Source: Mesorhizobium mediterraneum (GTDB taxonomy: Bacteria > Pseudomonadota > Alphaproteobacteria > Rhizobiales > Rhizobiaceae). Taken from it: a DNA stretch of 64,000 bases. The notes beneath the pieces are model-generated. The model was not told the DNA's origin and searched no databases. It saw only the letters and a program-made list of their open reading frames with translations. This document shows, piece after piece, positions 44,358-53,338 of the stretch. The position numbers were made by a program, and so were the translations under genes. Position 1 is the stretch's first letter, and every line of letters begins with the position of its first letter. Location of the stretch: assembly GCF_002284565.1 (NCBI RefSeq), contig NZ_NPKI01000032.1, positions 248,390-312,389 on the forward strand, in the 5' to 3' direction.

Positions 44358-45683
44358 TTACTGGTTCAAAACAGCCTTGTCCGGATTCGGCGGGAACGCC
44401 GGATCGGTCTTCTCGCCGCGCAGCAACTGCTCGGCAAAGATAAGCTGCAGGTCGTCCTTCGGCTCCGGCGGCACATAGGCTGCCGAGCCCGAACCGGTAT
44501 CGCCCTCGTCGGTACCCTTGATGTGGCCCTTGAGGTCCGACTCGCCGCGCGTCAGGTCCCTGCCCTGCAGTTCCGGCGGCAACGGCTGGTCGACCTTGAT
44601 GTCGGGCGTGATGCCCTTCCCCTGGATCGACTTGCCGGACGGCGTGTAATAGAGCGCCGTCGTCAGGCGCAGCGCGCCGTTCTCGCCGAGCGGGACGATG
44701 GTCTGCACCGAACCCTTGCCGAAGGACTGCGTGCCGACCACCGTGGCGCGGCGCAGATCCTGCAGCGCGCCAGCGACGATTTCGGACGCACTGGCCGAGC
44801 CGCCATTGACGAGCACGACCAGCGGTTTGCCGTCGATGTCGTCGCCGGGCCGCGCGTCGAAGCGGGTGACGTCCTTCGGATCGCGGCCGCGTGTCGAGAC
44901 GATCTCGCCACGGTTGAGGAAGGCGTCGGACACGCTCACCGCCTGATCGAGGAGGCCGCCCGGATTGAGGCGCAGATCGAGCACGTAGCCCTTGAGCTTT
45001 TCGTTCGGCACCTGCTTCTTGATGGTGTCGATGGCATTCTCGAGGTCATCATGGGTCTTTTCGGTGAAGGAGGTGATCTTCATGTAGCCGATGTCGTTCT
45101 CGACCCGGAACTTGACCGCCTTGACCTTGATGATGTCGCGCACCACCGTCAGCTCGATCGGCTTGTCGGCGCCCTGGCGCAGGATGGTGAGCTTGATCGC
45201 CGTGTTGACCAGCCCGCGCATCTTCTCGACCGCGTCGTTGAGGCTCAGGCCGCGAACCTCCTCGCCGTCGATCTTGGCAATATAATCGCCGGCAAGCACG
45301 CCCGCCTTGGCGGCCGGCGTATCGTCGATCGGCGTGATCACCTTGACCAGGTCGTTCTCCATCGTGACCTCGATGCCGAGGCCGCCGAACTCGCCCTTGG
45401 TCTGCACGCGCATGTCCTGCGCCTCTTCGGCGTTCATATACGAGGAGTGCGGGTCTAGCGACGTAAGCATGCCGTTGATGGCGTTTTCGACCAGCGACTT
45501 GTCGTCGGGCGGCGTCACATACTGCGCCCGCACCCGCTCGAAGATGTCACCGAAGATCGCCAGCTGCTTGTAGGTCTCGGAGCCCGCAGCGTTCGCCGTC
45601 GAGCCGGGCGCGCCATAGACCAGGCTCATCGCGGATGCGCCCATTAGCGCACCGGCAAACAGAAGCGACAGTTTCCGCATCAT
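44358..45683 (-). CDS. ctpA: S41 family C-terminal processing peptidase
   Basis: This 441-residue periplasmic serine protease has a signal peptide (MMRKLSLLFAGALMGASAM...), a PDZ domain (about residues 85-170) and the S41 catalytic core with NGGSASASEI (Ser) and TQSFGKGSVQ (Lys). It trims peptide C-termini and, in relatives, regulates cell-wall hydrolases such as EnvC partners. ATG 45683 has GGACGTGAG upstream. It is coupled to the preceding envC-like gene. Confidence 0.94.
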   Translation of the reverse strand: MMRKLSLLFAGALMGASAMSLVYGAPGSTANAAGSETYKQLAIFGDIFERVRAQYVTPPDDKSLVENAINGMLTSLDPHSSYMNAEEAQDMRVQTKGEFGGLGIEVTMENDLVKVITPIDDTPAAKAGVLAGDYIAKIDGEEVRGLSLNDAVEKMRGLVNTAIKLTILRQGADKPIELTVVRDIIKVKAVKFRVENDIGYMKITSFTEKTHDDLENAIDTIKKQVPNEKLKGYVLDLRLNPGGLLDQAVSVSDAFLNRGEIVSTRGRDPKDVTRFDARPGDDIDGKPLVVLVNGGSASASEIVAGALQDLRRATVVGTQSFGKGSVQTIVPLGENGALRLTTALYYTPSGKSIQGKGITPDIKVDQPLPPELQGRDLTRGESDLKGHIKGTDEGDTGSGSAAYVPPEPKDDLQLIFAEQLLRGEKTDPAFPPNPDKAVLNQ

Positions 45684-45684
45684 C

Positions 45685-47046
45685 TCACGTCCTTCCAGAC
45701 AAACGGTCCGCCCACCATGGGGTCGGATCGACGGGTTTTCCATCCTTGCGGAACTCAACATAGAGCTCCGGCGTGGCATTTCCATTCTTCGATGCCGAGG
45801 TGCTCGCCACCCGGGCCTCTCCCATCGCGCCGACCGGCTCTCCTGCGAGCACCGACTGGCCAGACGCGACACTGATTCTGCTCATCCCCGCCAGAACGAC
45901 ATGATAGCCGTCACCCGCGTTCAGGATCAAGAGTTGACCATAGGAGCGAAAAGGTCCCGCATAAAGCACATTTCCGTCCGCCGGCGCGGTAACGATGGCT
46001 CCCGATTGTGTCGCAACCATGTCACCGAGCATCACTGCGCCGTTACCGTCGCTGGCCCCGAACCGCCGCTTGATCTTGCCGGTGACGGGCAGCGCGATCT
46101 GCCCCTGAAGCGCCGAAAACGGTGCGGCGGCGGTGAGCCGGTTGGCTTCCGGGACCGGCAGCGCCGCCAGTTCCGTCTGTGCCGGGGCCGTCTGTGCCGG
46201 GCCCTCCTGTGTCGGGGCCTTGTCGGCATCCGCGGTCTTCTGCTCCGCTGCCTTCGCCGCATTGGCCGCCTTGCGGGCCTTGTCGGCCTCGAGCGAGGCG
46301 ATCAGTTCCTTCAGGCTGCCGGCCTTGGCCGCCAGTGCTGCGGATCGCTGCTTTTCCGCGGCCAGCGCCGTTTGCGTCTCGGCCTCAAGCTTCTGCTTGG
46401 CTTCAAGTAGCATGCCGAGCCGCTTCTTTTCCGCCGTCTGCTCGCCGACTGCCGCCGTCAGCCGCGCCCGCTCCGCCTCGATCGAGGCCGTCACCCGCGA
46501 CTGCTCCTTGAGGTCCGCCACCAGTATCTCGGTCTGCTGGCGCAGTTCCGGCACCACGGCGCCGAGCAGGATGGCGCTGCGTACCGACGACAGCGCGTCT
46601 TCCGGCTTGACCAGGATGGCCGGCGGCGGATTGAGCCCCATGCGCTGCAGCGCGGCCAGCACCTCGGCCAAAACGTCGCGTCTAGCGGCCAGCGACGCGC
46701 GGATTTTCTGCTCCTCGCCTTTCAGCCCTTCCAGCTTGGCGCCGATGTCCTCGATGTCCTGACCAAGTTTCTGCTCGGTCATCGCCGACTGGATCAGCGC
46801 CGCGGTGATCGAGGCATGATCCTTCTTGACGGTCGCCATGTCGGCGGCGAGCTTGGCCAGCCGCTCGGACGAAAGCGTGATCTCCTTCGACACCCGTTCG
46901 TATTCGGCGCGGCTTTGGTCCGGATCAGGCGTCATGTCGAGCCTGTTCTGCGCCCGCGCGGCACTGAACGACAGCACGAGCGCCGCCGCTGCCAAGCCGC
47001 AGCGTGCGCGCCAAAAGCCCGTTCGCGATTTCCAACCTTCAGACAT
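45685..47046 (-). CDS. EnvC-like protein with degenerate LytM/M23 domain
   Basis: This 453-residue protein has a signal peptide, a long coiled coil (about residues 40-300, LQ/EA-rich) and a C-terminal LytM-like domain (LPVTGKIKRRFG...TAPADGNVLYAGPF). The catalytic HxxxD and HxH residues of active LytM are missing (ELYVEFRKDG in place of HxH), so it should act as an amidase activator in the periplasm rather than cut cell wall itself. It is followed by ctpA in the same direction. Confidence 0.92.
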   Translation of the reverse strand: MSEGWKSRTGFWRARCGLAAAALVLSFSAARAQNRLDMTPDPDQSRAEYERVSKEITLSSERLAKLAADMATVKKDHASITAALIQSAMTEQKLGQDIEDIGAKLEGLKGEEQKIRASLAARRDVLAEVLAALQRMGLNPPPAILVKPEDALSSVRSAILLGAVVPELRQQTEILVADLKEQSRVTASIEAERARLTAAVGEQTAEKKRLGMLLEAKQKLEAETQTALAAEKQRSAALAAKAGSLKELIASLEADKARKAANAAKAAEQKTADADKAPTQEGPAQTAPAQTELAALPVPEANRLTAAAPFSALQGQIALPVTGKIKRRFGASDGNGAVMLGDMVATQSGAIVTAPADGNVLYAGPFRSYGQLLILNAGDGYHVVLAGMSRISVASGQSVLAGEPVGAMGEARVASTSASKNGNATPELYVEFRKDGKPVDPTPWWADRLSGRT

Positions 47047-47194
47047 TGAAGCCCGACTCTATGTGTGGCTTCGTTAACGAACCATCAACCATGTTCGAGA
47101 GCCCTGCCGACCGCAAACAGCCTCGTGACGCATTGAGGCGAAAATCCGGGCGGCTCACGCCAATCCACCGGTTTCGGGTGGGAACCTGCAAAGC

Positions 47195-47677
47195 TCACGA
47201 GCGATGATAGGGATGGCCGGACAGGATCGTGGCCGTCCGGTAAAGCTGCTCGCCCAACATGACACGGACCAGTTGGTGCGGCCATGTCAGCGCGCCGAAC
47301 GACACCATCAGATCGGCCTGATCGCGCAGCGACTGGTCGTGACCGTCGGCACCGCCGATGGCGATGATAAGCGCCTTGCGGCCGCCATCACGCAACAGGC
47401 CGATGCGGCCGGCGAAATCCTCGGAGGAAAAGTTCTTGCCGCGCTCGTCGAGCAGCATGAGCGCGGTACCAGGCTGCAACTGCGCCTGCAGTTTCTGGCC
47501 TTCCTCGCGCCGGCGCTCGTTGGCGGTCTGGGCGCGGCCCTCCGGAATCTCGACCACACCTGAGAATTCGAGACCCACGGCCGGCCCGCTCTTGGCGAAG
47601 CGCTCGAAATATCGGTCGGCGAGCTGCTTCTCGGGGCCGGCTTTCATCCGGCCCACGGCATGAACTGTAATTTTCAT
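47195..47677 (-). CDS. rlmH: 23S rRNA pseudouridine-1915 N3-methyltransferase
   Basis: This 160-residue SPOUT methyltransferase modifies 23S rRNA helix 69. It begins MKITVHAVGRMKAGPEKQL and has the family block AIGGADGHDQSLRDQADLMV and ends HPYHRS. Length and motifs match RlmH. It lies beside rsfS, the usual partner. The gap to rsfS holds a short palindromic repeat. Confidence 0.96.
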   Translation of the reverse strand: MKITVHAVGRMKAGPEKQLADRYFERFAKSGPAVGLEFSGVVEIPEGRAQTANERRREEGQKLQAQLQPGTALMLLDERGKNFSSEDFAGRIGLLRDGGRKALIIAIGGADGHDQSLRDQADLMVSFGALTWPHQLVRVMLGEQLYRTATILSGHPYHRS

Positions 47678-47700
47678 CCCTGCCTCGAAGAGCCGCTAAT

Positions 47701-47747
47701 GCATGTCACCAAAAGTGGTCACCGGTTTTTGGAAACGACATGCATCA
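47701..47747. repeat. Short palindromic repeat between rlmH and rsfS
   Basis: ATGCATGTC (47701-47709) and GACATGCAT (47739-47747) are perfect arms around a CCAAAAG...GGTTTTTGG core. It resembles the elements at 39822 and 41250 and a common rhizobial family. Confidence 0.65.
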
Positions 47748-47760
47748 ATCAAATTACGGC

Positions 47761-48225
47761 TCAGTGGAGGGTCTCTTCCTCGAGGTCCGGCGCTTGCCAC
47801 ATCTTTTCGAGATTGTAGAAGTCGCGGACTTCGGGACGGAAGACATGGACGATAATATCGCCCGAATCGATCAGGACCCAGTCGGCGCCGGCCAGTCCCT
47901 CGACGCGCGCCGTGCCGAGGCCGGCATCCTTGAGCGCCTTGAGGAGATGATCGGCGACAGCCGAGACATGACGGTGAGATCGGCCGGACGCGATGACCAT
48001 ATAGTCACCGAGGCTCGATTTTCCCTGAATGTCGATTGAGACGATGTTTTCGGCCTTGGAGTCTTCCAGACTGACAAGGACTGTGTTGATGGCGCGGGAC
48101 ACGGCGTCGTTTACGCTGATCCCGGCCGGCGAAGGCACGATGTCGGCCTTCTTCCGCAGTGCTGTTCTCAGTGTATTTCCTTTCGCAGCAAGAACAACCA
48201 AATCACCCTTCAAAGCAGGTGACAC
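47761..48225 (-). CDS. rsfS: Ribosome silencing factor
   Basis: RsfS binds ribosomal protein L14 and blocks subunit joining under stress. The core from NDAVSRAINTVLVSLEDSKAENIVSIDIQGKSSLGDYMV to the end matches the family. The frame opens at GTG 48225, which overlaps the GGAG site and is doubtful; GTG 48138 (VPSPAGISVNDAV) has a better AAGAAGG site and gives a family-sized ~125-residue protein. The N-terminus is therefore uncertain. Confidence 0.9.
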   Translation of the reverse strand: MSPALKGDLVVLAAKGNTLRTALRKKADIVPSPAGISVNDAVSRAINTVLVSLEDSKAENIVSIDIQGKSSLGDYMVIASGRSHRHVSAVADHLLKALKDAGLGTARVEGLAGADWVLIDSGDIIVHVFRPEVRDFYNLEKMWQAPDLEEETLH

Positions 48226-48376
48226 TCCTTAGATAGGCAGAGTTGGGTTGCAGTTTCAAGACGGCAACCCTGCCGTGGTCCACGAAGTGCTGTTTCTTCC
48301 GGTTCCGCAGAAGAAAAATCGGAACTCTTGCCGCCTTGCTGGGGTTATCGGCGCATTGACCAATCGGATTCCCGCC

Positions 48377-49231
48377 ATGCCTATCGACCCTGAGAATGCC
48401 GTTGACACCGTGCAGGCCGGCCTTGCGCAGCTCAGCGCGCTGATCGTCTCGTACTCATTCTCCGCCATCGGCGCCGTCATCCTGCTGGTCCTCGGCTATA
48501 TCGTCGCCGGCCTCGCGCAGCGCTCGATCTATGCCGGCCTCGGCCATATCCATGGCTTCGACGTGACGCTGCGCCACTTCTTCTCGAGGATCGCCCGCTA
48601 CGCCATACTGATCCTCGTCGTTATCATGGTGCTCGGCCAGTTCGGCGTCCAGACGGCCTCGATCATTGCCGCCATCGGCGCCATCGGCTTGGCCATCGGC
48701 CTGGCGCTGCAGGGTACGCTGCAGAACATTGCCGCCGGCATCATGCTGCTGGCGCTACGGCCATTCCGCATCGGCGAATATGTCGAGGTCGGCGCCATCG
48801 CCGGGACCATCGAGGAAGTCGGCCTGTTCGCCACCACGCTGAGAACGGTCGAGGGCGTCTACGTCCTCGCCCCCAATTCGACGCTGTGGAACCAGCCTGT
48901 CCGCAACTATACGCGCAACGGTGCCCGCCGTGGCGACATCACGCTGACCATCGGCTCCTGGAACGATATCGATCTCGCGCAGAAGACCATGCTTGGCGTC
49001 GCCGCCGCCGAGCGGCGCGTCAGGCGGGAGCCGGCGCCGATTGCGTTTGTGGCGACCGTCGGCGACAGCAACGTCGCCATCACCTTGCGCTACTGGACCT
49101 CGGCTGCGGATTTCTTCGCCACCCAGATCGATCTCACCAAACGCGCCAAGCAGGCTTTCGACAGCGAAGGCATTTCTATACCCGCGCCGCCGCCGGAAGC
49201 GCCGCGGCAGGAAGCGGCCACCAGACAGTGA
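48377..49231 (+). CDS. Small-conductance mechanosensitive ion channel (MscS family)
   Basis: This 284-residue membrane protein has three N-terminal membrane segments and the MscS pore-lining helix with IGLAIGLALQGTLQNIAAGI followed by LRPFRIGEYVEVG. It relieves turgor on osmotic downshock. ATG 48377 gives the family N-terminus; the frame upstream to 48248 is not family-like. With the MFS gene it separates rsfS from nadD, genes often adjacent in relatives. Confidence 0.92.
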   Translation: MPIDPENAVDTVQAGLAQLSALIVSYSFSAIGAVILLVLGYIVAGLAQRSIYAGLGHIHGFDVTLRHFFSRIARYAILILVVIMVLGQFGVQTASIIAAIGAIGLAIGLALQGTLQNIAAGIMLLALRPFRIGEYVEVGAIAGTIEEVGLFATTLRTVEGVYVLAPNSTLWNQPVRNYTRNGARRGDITLTIGSWNDIDLAQKTMLGVAAAERRVRREPAPIAFVATVGDSNVAITLRYWTSAADFFATQIDLTKRAKQAFDSEGISIPAPPPEAPRQEAATRQ

Positions 49232-49251
49232 GATGATCAATTCCCGCAGGT

Positions 49252-50547
49252 CTACTTGTCCGCGCGGCGCTGCTCTTCGGACGGAAAGGCCAGTTCCACC
49301 GGCAGTGGGGCCTGCGCGCTCATCGGCGCGAAATTGCCGGTCTCGGCGGCGGGAACAGGCGACATCGCCACCACACGCCACAGCACGAACAGGCAAAAAA
49401 CAGCGGCAATGACGATGGCCACATAGATGAAGGCCTGCGTTCCATAGACAGCGGAAAGCCCGGTGACGATGCCGGGCACGATGAAGCCGGACAGCGACCA
49501 CGCAAACAGAAGCGAACTGGACAGCGCCACCATGTCGTCCTTGCCGGCGCGGTCTGCGGCATGCGCGCTGGCCAGCGAATAGATCGATTCCGACGCGCCA
49601 TCCCAGACCACATAGATGACGACCAGCGCCGCCAGCCCACCGCCGTCGAAGCCCAGCGCAAACAGACCCGCCGCCAAGGCAAGCGCCGAAGCGGCGACCA
49701 GCACAAAGCGCCGGTCGGTGCGGTCGGAAATCCATCCGAGCGGGATCTGCAGGATCAATGTGCCGACCGGCATCGCCGACAAAAGCAGTGCCACGTCTGC
49801 CTGGCTGTAGCCCTTGGCCGTGGCATGGATCGGCGCGAAGCCCGAAATCGTCATCGACAGGCCGCCGACGGCAAGCATGCCGGCGACGCCGACCGGCGAA
49901 ATCCGCCAGGCCCGGCCAAGCGCGACCGATGCCGCCTGCGGCGGCGGTGGCTGGGCGAGCCGCGTCAGCCCGACCGGAAGGATCGACAGCGCGGTGAAGG
50001 CGATGCCGATCAGCGGCGCGTCCGCAGCCCTTATATCGATCAGCGCCAGTGTGGCGTAGCCGACACCGAGCCCGGCGACATAGGCGACGTAGAAGAAGGC
50101 CATGACCCTGCCGCGAATGGCGTTGGCAATGACGTCGTTCAGCCAGCTTTGCGCGACGATGAACAGGCCGCATATGGCAAAGCCATAGAGCGCGCGTGCC
50201 GCGATCCACGACAGCGGGTGCGGCCCGGCTCCGACAGCGGCGTTCGACAGCACAATCAACGCCGACAGCACCATGAACGCGCGAGCATGGCCGACGCGCC
50301 GCACCAGCGGACCGGTCAGGATGCAGCCTGCCAGGCCGCCGGCCGAAAGGCCGGTGACGATCAGCCCGGCCCAGGTCGGATCGAAGCCCTCGGCGCCGAG
50401 CCGGACCGGGATATAGGCGAACATCAGTCCGTTACCGACCGCAACCAGCGCCATCGACAGGACGACGCTGGCGATGGCGATCGCCGGGGTTGGCGGGCTG
50501 CCTTGCGCCGGATCGCGTCTGGTCTGGTTTTGCTCGAGAATCGCCAT
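49252..50547 (-). CDS. MFS transporter (YcaD/sugar-efflux-like)
   Basis: This 431-residue transporter has 12 predicted membrane segments with a cytoplasmic loop after TM6 and LVIVTGLSAGGLAGCIL-like segments. It resembles the YcaD branch of MFS permeases. The substrate is unknown. It is convergent with mscS and lies upstream of, and in the same direction as, nadD's opposite neighbours, so it looks inserted in the rsfS-nadD interval. Confidence 0.86.
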   Translation of the reverse strand: MAILEQNQTRRDPAQGSPPTPAIAIASVVLSMALVAVGNGLMFAYIPVRLGAEGFDPTWAGLIVTGLSAGGLAGCILTGPLVRRVGHARAFMVLSALIVLSNAAVGAGPHPLSWIAARALYGFAICGLFIVAQSWLNDVIANAIRGRVMAFFYVAYVAGLGVGYATLALIDIRAADAPLIGIAFTALSILPVGLTRLAQPPPPQAASVALGRAWRISPVGVAGMLAVGGLSMTISGFAPIHATAKGYSQADVALLLSAMPVGTLILQIPLGWISDRTDRRFVLVAASALALAAGLFALGFDGGGLAALVVIYVVWDGASESIYSLASAHAADRAGKDDMVALSSSLLFAWSLSGFIVPGIVTGLSAVYGTQAFIYVAIVIAAVFCLFVLWRVVAMSPVPAAETGNFAPMSAQAPLPVELAFPSEEQRRADK

Positions 50548-50647
50548 GCGCGCGCAGGATCGCCCACGGATCGGGGAAAAGCAGCCGCAAATGCGACATG
50601 GCCGGACTTGCCTCCTCTGCTTGTGGAGAAGGGAGGTCCGTGCAGGC

Positions 50648-51280
50648 TCAGCCCTTCGCCATGTTGCGGATCGCGGTCGACGACAGCGACGAGCGCGGGC
50701 CGTGGATGAAGGTCCAGGCCGGCGCCTTCATGCGGGCGAGCCGCGGCGCGTCGCCCTCGTCGACACGTGCATAATCGAAGGTCTTGGCAACGACCGAGGA
50801 CAGGAAGGACAGCGTCGCGCCAGGGCGGTCGATCACCGCGATCGGGAACGTCATGACGATCTGGCGCCAGCGCTGCCAGCGGTGGAAGTCGCGCAGACTG
50901 TCGGCGCCCATGATCCAGACGAAGTCGACGCCGGGATTGCGCGCCTTGACTAGCGCCAGCGTGTCGGCGGTGAAGCGGACGTGATGCGCGGCCTCGAAGG
51001 CGGTGACCTTGATCTTCGGGTTCCTGGCGATCTGCTCGGATAGGCGGAGCCGCTCAGTCAGCGGCGTCAGTTCCCGCTTGTTCTTGAGCGGATTGCCGGG
51101 CGTCACCATCCACCACAACTGATCGAGCGCCAGACGTCTGAGCGCGATCTCGGCGACCAGGCCATGGCCGGCATGGGCGGGATTGAACGAGCCGCCGAAC
51201 AGCCCGACGGCCAGGCCCTTTTCGGCATGCGGCATTTTGAGGTAGCGGGAGGGAGCGGGATGCTCGGGCGAGGAAAGCAT
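50648..51280 (-). CDS. nadD: Nicotinate-nucleotide adenylyltransferase
   Basis: This 210-residue enzyme makes deamido-NAD+ from nicotinate mononucleotide and ATP in NAD synthesis. The nucleotidyltransferase motif GGSFNPAHAGH is near residue 29 and FIHGPRSSLSSTAIR is at the C-terminus. The frame opens at 51280; ATG 51235 (MPHAEKGLAVGLFG) is an alternative. An inverted-repeat element lies directly upstream, between it and proA. Confidence 0.95.
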   Translation of the reverse strand: MLSSPEHPAPSRYLKMPHAEKGLAVGLFGGSFNPAHAGHGLVAEIALRRLALDQLWWMVTPGNPLKNKRELTPLTERLRLSEQIARNPKIKVTAFEAAHHVRFTADTLALVKARNPGVDFVWIMGADSLRDFHRWQRWRQIVMTFPIAVIDRPGATLSFLSSVVAKTFDYARVDEGDAPRLARMKAPAWTFIHGPRSSLSSTAIRNMAKG

Positions 51281-51290
51281 GCGTCAGGCG

Positions 51291-51444
51291 CCCCCCTCTG
51301 TCCTGCCGGACATCTCCCCCTCAAGGGGGGAGATTGGCGGCTTCATCGCAGGCGCAAATCTTGCAGCACCGGCGATTGGCGAAATCAGAAATGACAGGCA
51401 ATCTCCCCCCTTGAGGGGGAGATGTCCGGCAGGACAGAGGGGGG
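51291..51444. repeat. Inverted-repeat intergenic element (CCCCTCTGTCC...GGACAGAGGGG), copy B
   Basis: The arms CCCCCTCTGTCCTGCCGG... (from 51291) and their complement ending at 51444 match copy A at 38706-38864, while the centres differ. It lies between proA and nadD. Confidence 0.88.
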
Positions 51445-51484
51445 TGGCTGGGCGCAAAGCTTCAGGTTCTTCGAGCAAGTAGCG

Positions 51485-52765
51485 TCAAGGCCGCACCTGT
51501 CCCGTTCCGCGCACGCGGTATTTGAACGAGGTCAATTGCTCGACACCGACCGGGCCGCGCGCATGCATTTTGCCGGTGGCGATGCCGATCTCGGCGCCCA
51601 TGCCGAATTCGCCGCCATCGGCGAATTGAGTCGAGGCATTGTGCAGAAGGATCGCCGAATCAATCTCGTTGAAGAAACGTTCGACTGCACCGGCATCCTC
51701 GGCGACGATCGCCTCGGTGTGGTGCGAGGAGAACGTCTCGACATGCTCGATCGCGCCCGCAACGCCATCGACCAGCCTCACTGCGATGATCGCGTCGAGA
51801 TATTCGGTAATCCAGTCGGCGTCGGTCGCCGGACTGGCGTCGAAGAACAGCTTCAGCACTTCGGCGTCGGCATGGATCTCGCATCCAGCCGCGCGCAACG
51901 CGTCAAGGATCGGCACCAGATGGGTGGAAGCGACGGCACGGTCGACCAAAAGCGTTTCGGCCGCACCACAGACACCGGTGCGCCGCATCTTCGCATTGAC
52001 GGCGATCTTGACCGCCATGTCGAGATCGGCCGAACGGTCGACATAGAGATGGCAGATGCCTTCGAGATGGGCAAAGACCGGCACCCGAGCTTCGTTCTGC
52101 ACACGCTCGACCAGGCTGCGACCACCGCGCGGAATGATCACGTCGAGATTGCCGCCGAGGCCCTTCAGCATTTCGCCGACGGCGGCGCGGTCGGTGGTCG
52201 GCACCAGCTGGATGGCGTCCTGCGGCAGACCGGCCGTCTTCAGCCCCTCGACCAGGCAGGCATGGATCGCCGCCGAGGAGTTGAGCGAATCCGAGCCGCC
52301 GCGCAGGATCACCGGATTGCCGGCTTTCAGGCAAAGTGCGCCGGCATCGGCCGTCACGTTCGGCCGGCTCTCATAGATGACGCCAACGACGCCGAGCGGC
52401 GTGCGAACGCGTTCGATATGCAGCCCGTTCGGGCGGTCCCATTCGGCAATGACATCGCCGACCGGATCACTGAGTTCGGCGATCTCGCGGATGCCGTCAG
52501 CCATGGCGCGGATGCGGGCGGCATCGAGCTTCAGCCGGTCCATGAAGGAGGCGGAAAGCCCCGACTCATGGCCATTCGAGATGTCGATGGCGTTGGCGTC
52601 GAGAATATCCTGCTCGCGACGGACAATCGCCTCCGCCATGGCGACAAGCGCGGCGTTCTTGGCGGCGGTCGTGGCGATGGCCAGCGGTCGGGCGGCAGCG
52701 CGCGCCCTGCGGCCTATCCGTGCCATCAAACTGGCTACATCATCGCCTTGGTGTTTGTTCAGCAT
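51485..52765 (-). CDS. proA: Gamma-glutamyl phosphate reductase
   Basis: This 426-residue enzyme reduces gamma-glutamyl phosphate to glutamate semialdehyde in proline synthesis. The catalytic cysteine is in RRTGVCGAAETLLVD and the NAD(P) region has NPVILRGGSD. It follows proB on the same strand, but a 489-base gene in the opposite direction lies between the two, breaking the usual tight proB-proA order. A repeat element and nadD follow. Confidence 0.96.
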   Translation of the reverse strand: MLNKHQGDDVASLMARIGRRARAAARPLAIATTAAKNAALVAMAEAIVRREQDILDANAIDISNGHESGLSASFMDRLKLDAARIRAMADGIREIAELSDPVGDVIAEWDRPNGLHIERVRTPLGVVGVIYESRPNVTADAGALCLKAGNPVILRGGSDSLNSSAAIHACLVEGLKTAGLPQDAIQLVPTTDRAAVGEMLKGLGGNLDVIIPRGGRSLVERVQNEARVPVFAHLEGICHLYVDRSADLDMAVKIAVNAKMRRTGVCGAAETLLVDRAVASTHLVPILDALRAAGCEIHADAEVLKLFFDASPATDADWITEYLDAIIAVRLVDGVAGAIEHVETFSSHHTEAIVAEDAGAVERFFNEIDSAILLHNASTQFADGGEFGMGAEIGIATGKMHARGPVGVEQLTSFKYRVRGTGQVRP

Positions 52766-52842
52766 TTGACCGATCCAGTGAAGCTGGTGGATTTACACGC
52801 GGCCGGCCTTCGCGGCAATGGCCGTAAATTTGAGGAAGCAGA

Positions 52843-53331
52843 ATGAAGAGAGTCATAATCCTCGTTGCTCTCGGCGCGATGCTCATACCAACAGGCCTCC
52901 GTGCCGCCGACTACTGCGACGACAAGTTTGAACCCGGCGAGAGCCCCGACGGCAAGGCCATGACTATGGTAAGCTCGATGATGTCCCTCGCACTTGCTGA
53001 GCGCTATTGCGGCGCGTCACCGACACCGCTTTCCCAGATCGACGTCGTTATTGAAGAGCTGCATGGATGTGGGCCGCGCTCTCGGCTTGAGGCAGAATTC
53101 AAAAAAAGGATGGAAGAGGAAAAAGGGGCAGAAGCAATGACGACTGACGCGCTCATCCGTGATCTCGTCGTCGGAGACGACAAGGATGTTCCCCAAGCCG
53201 AAGTGGATCGACGTGCCAGGGCTGGCATCGAAGCGGAGTTGGGAGGTTGCAGCGAGCTTCTGAAGATATACCAGGACTTTCAGGATCGATATCGCAACCC
53301 ACCCAAATGGCCGCGTGAGCCTGACCAGTAG
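52843..53331 (+). CDS. Hypothetical secreted protein, inverted inside proBA
   Basis: I do not recognise this 162-residue protein. It has a signal peptide (MKRVIILVALGAMLIPTGLRA|ADYC) and four cysteines in the mature part, with charged helical segments. It has its own GAGGAAG site. It lies opposite to and between proA and proB, so it likely arrived by insertion. Its DNA looks slightly less GC-rich than the flanks. Function unknown. Confidence 0.7.
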   Translation: MKRVIILVALGAMLIPTGLRAADYCDDKFEPGESPDGKAMTMVSSMMSLALAERYCGASPTPLSQIDVVIEELHGCGPRSRLEAEFKKRMEEEKGAEAMTTDALIRDLVVGDDKDVPQAEVDRRARAGIEAELGGCSELLKIYQDFQDRYRNPPKWPREPDQ

Positions 53332-53338
53332 CGCGCCG

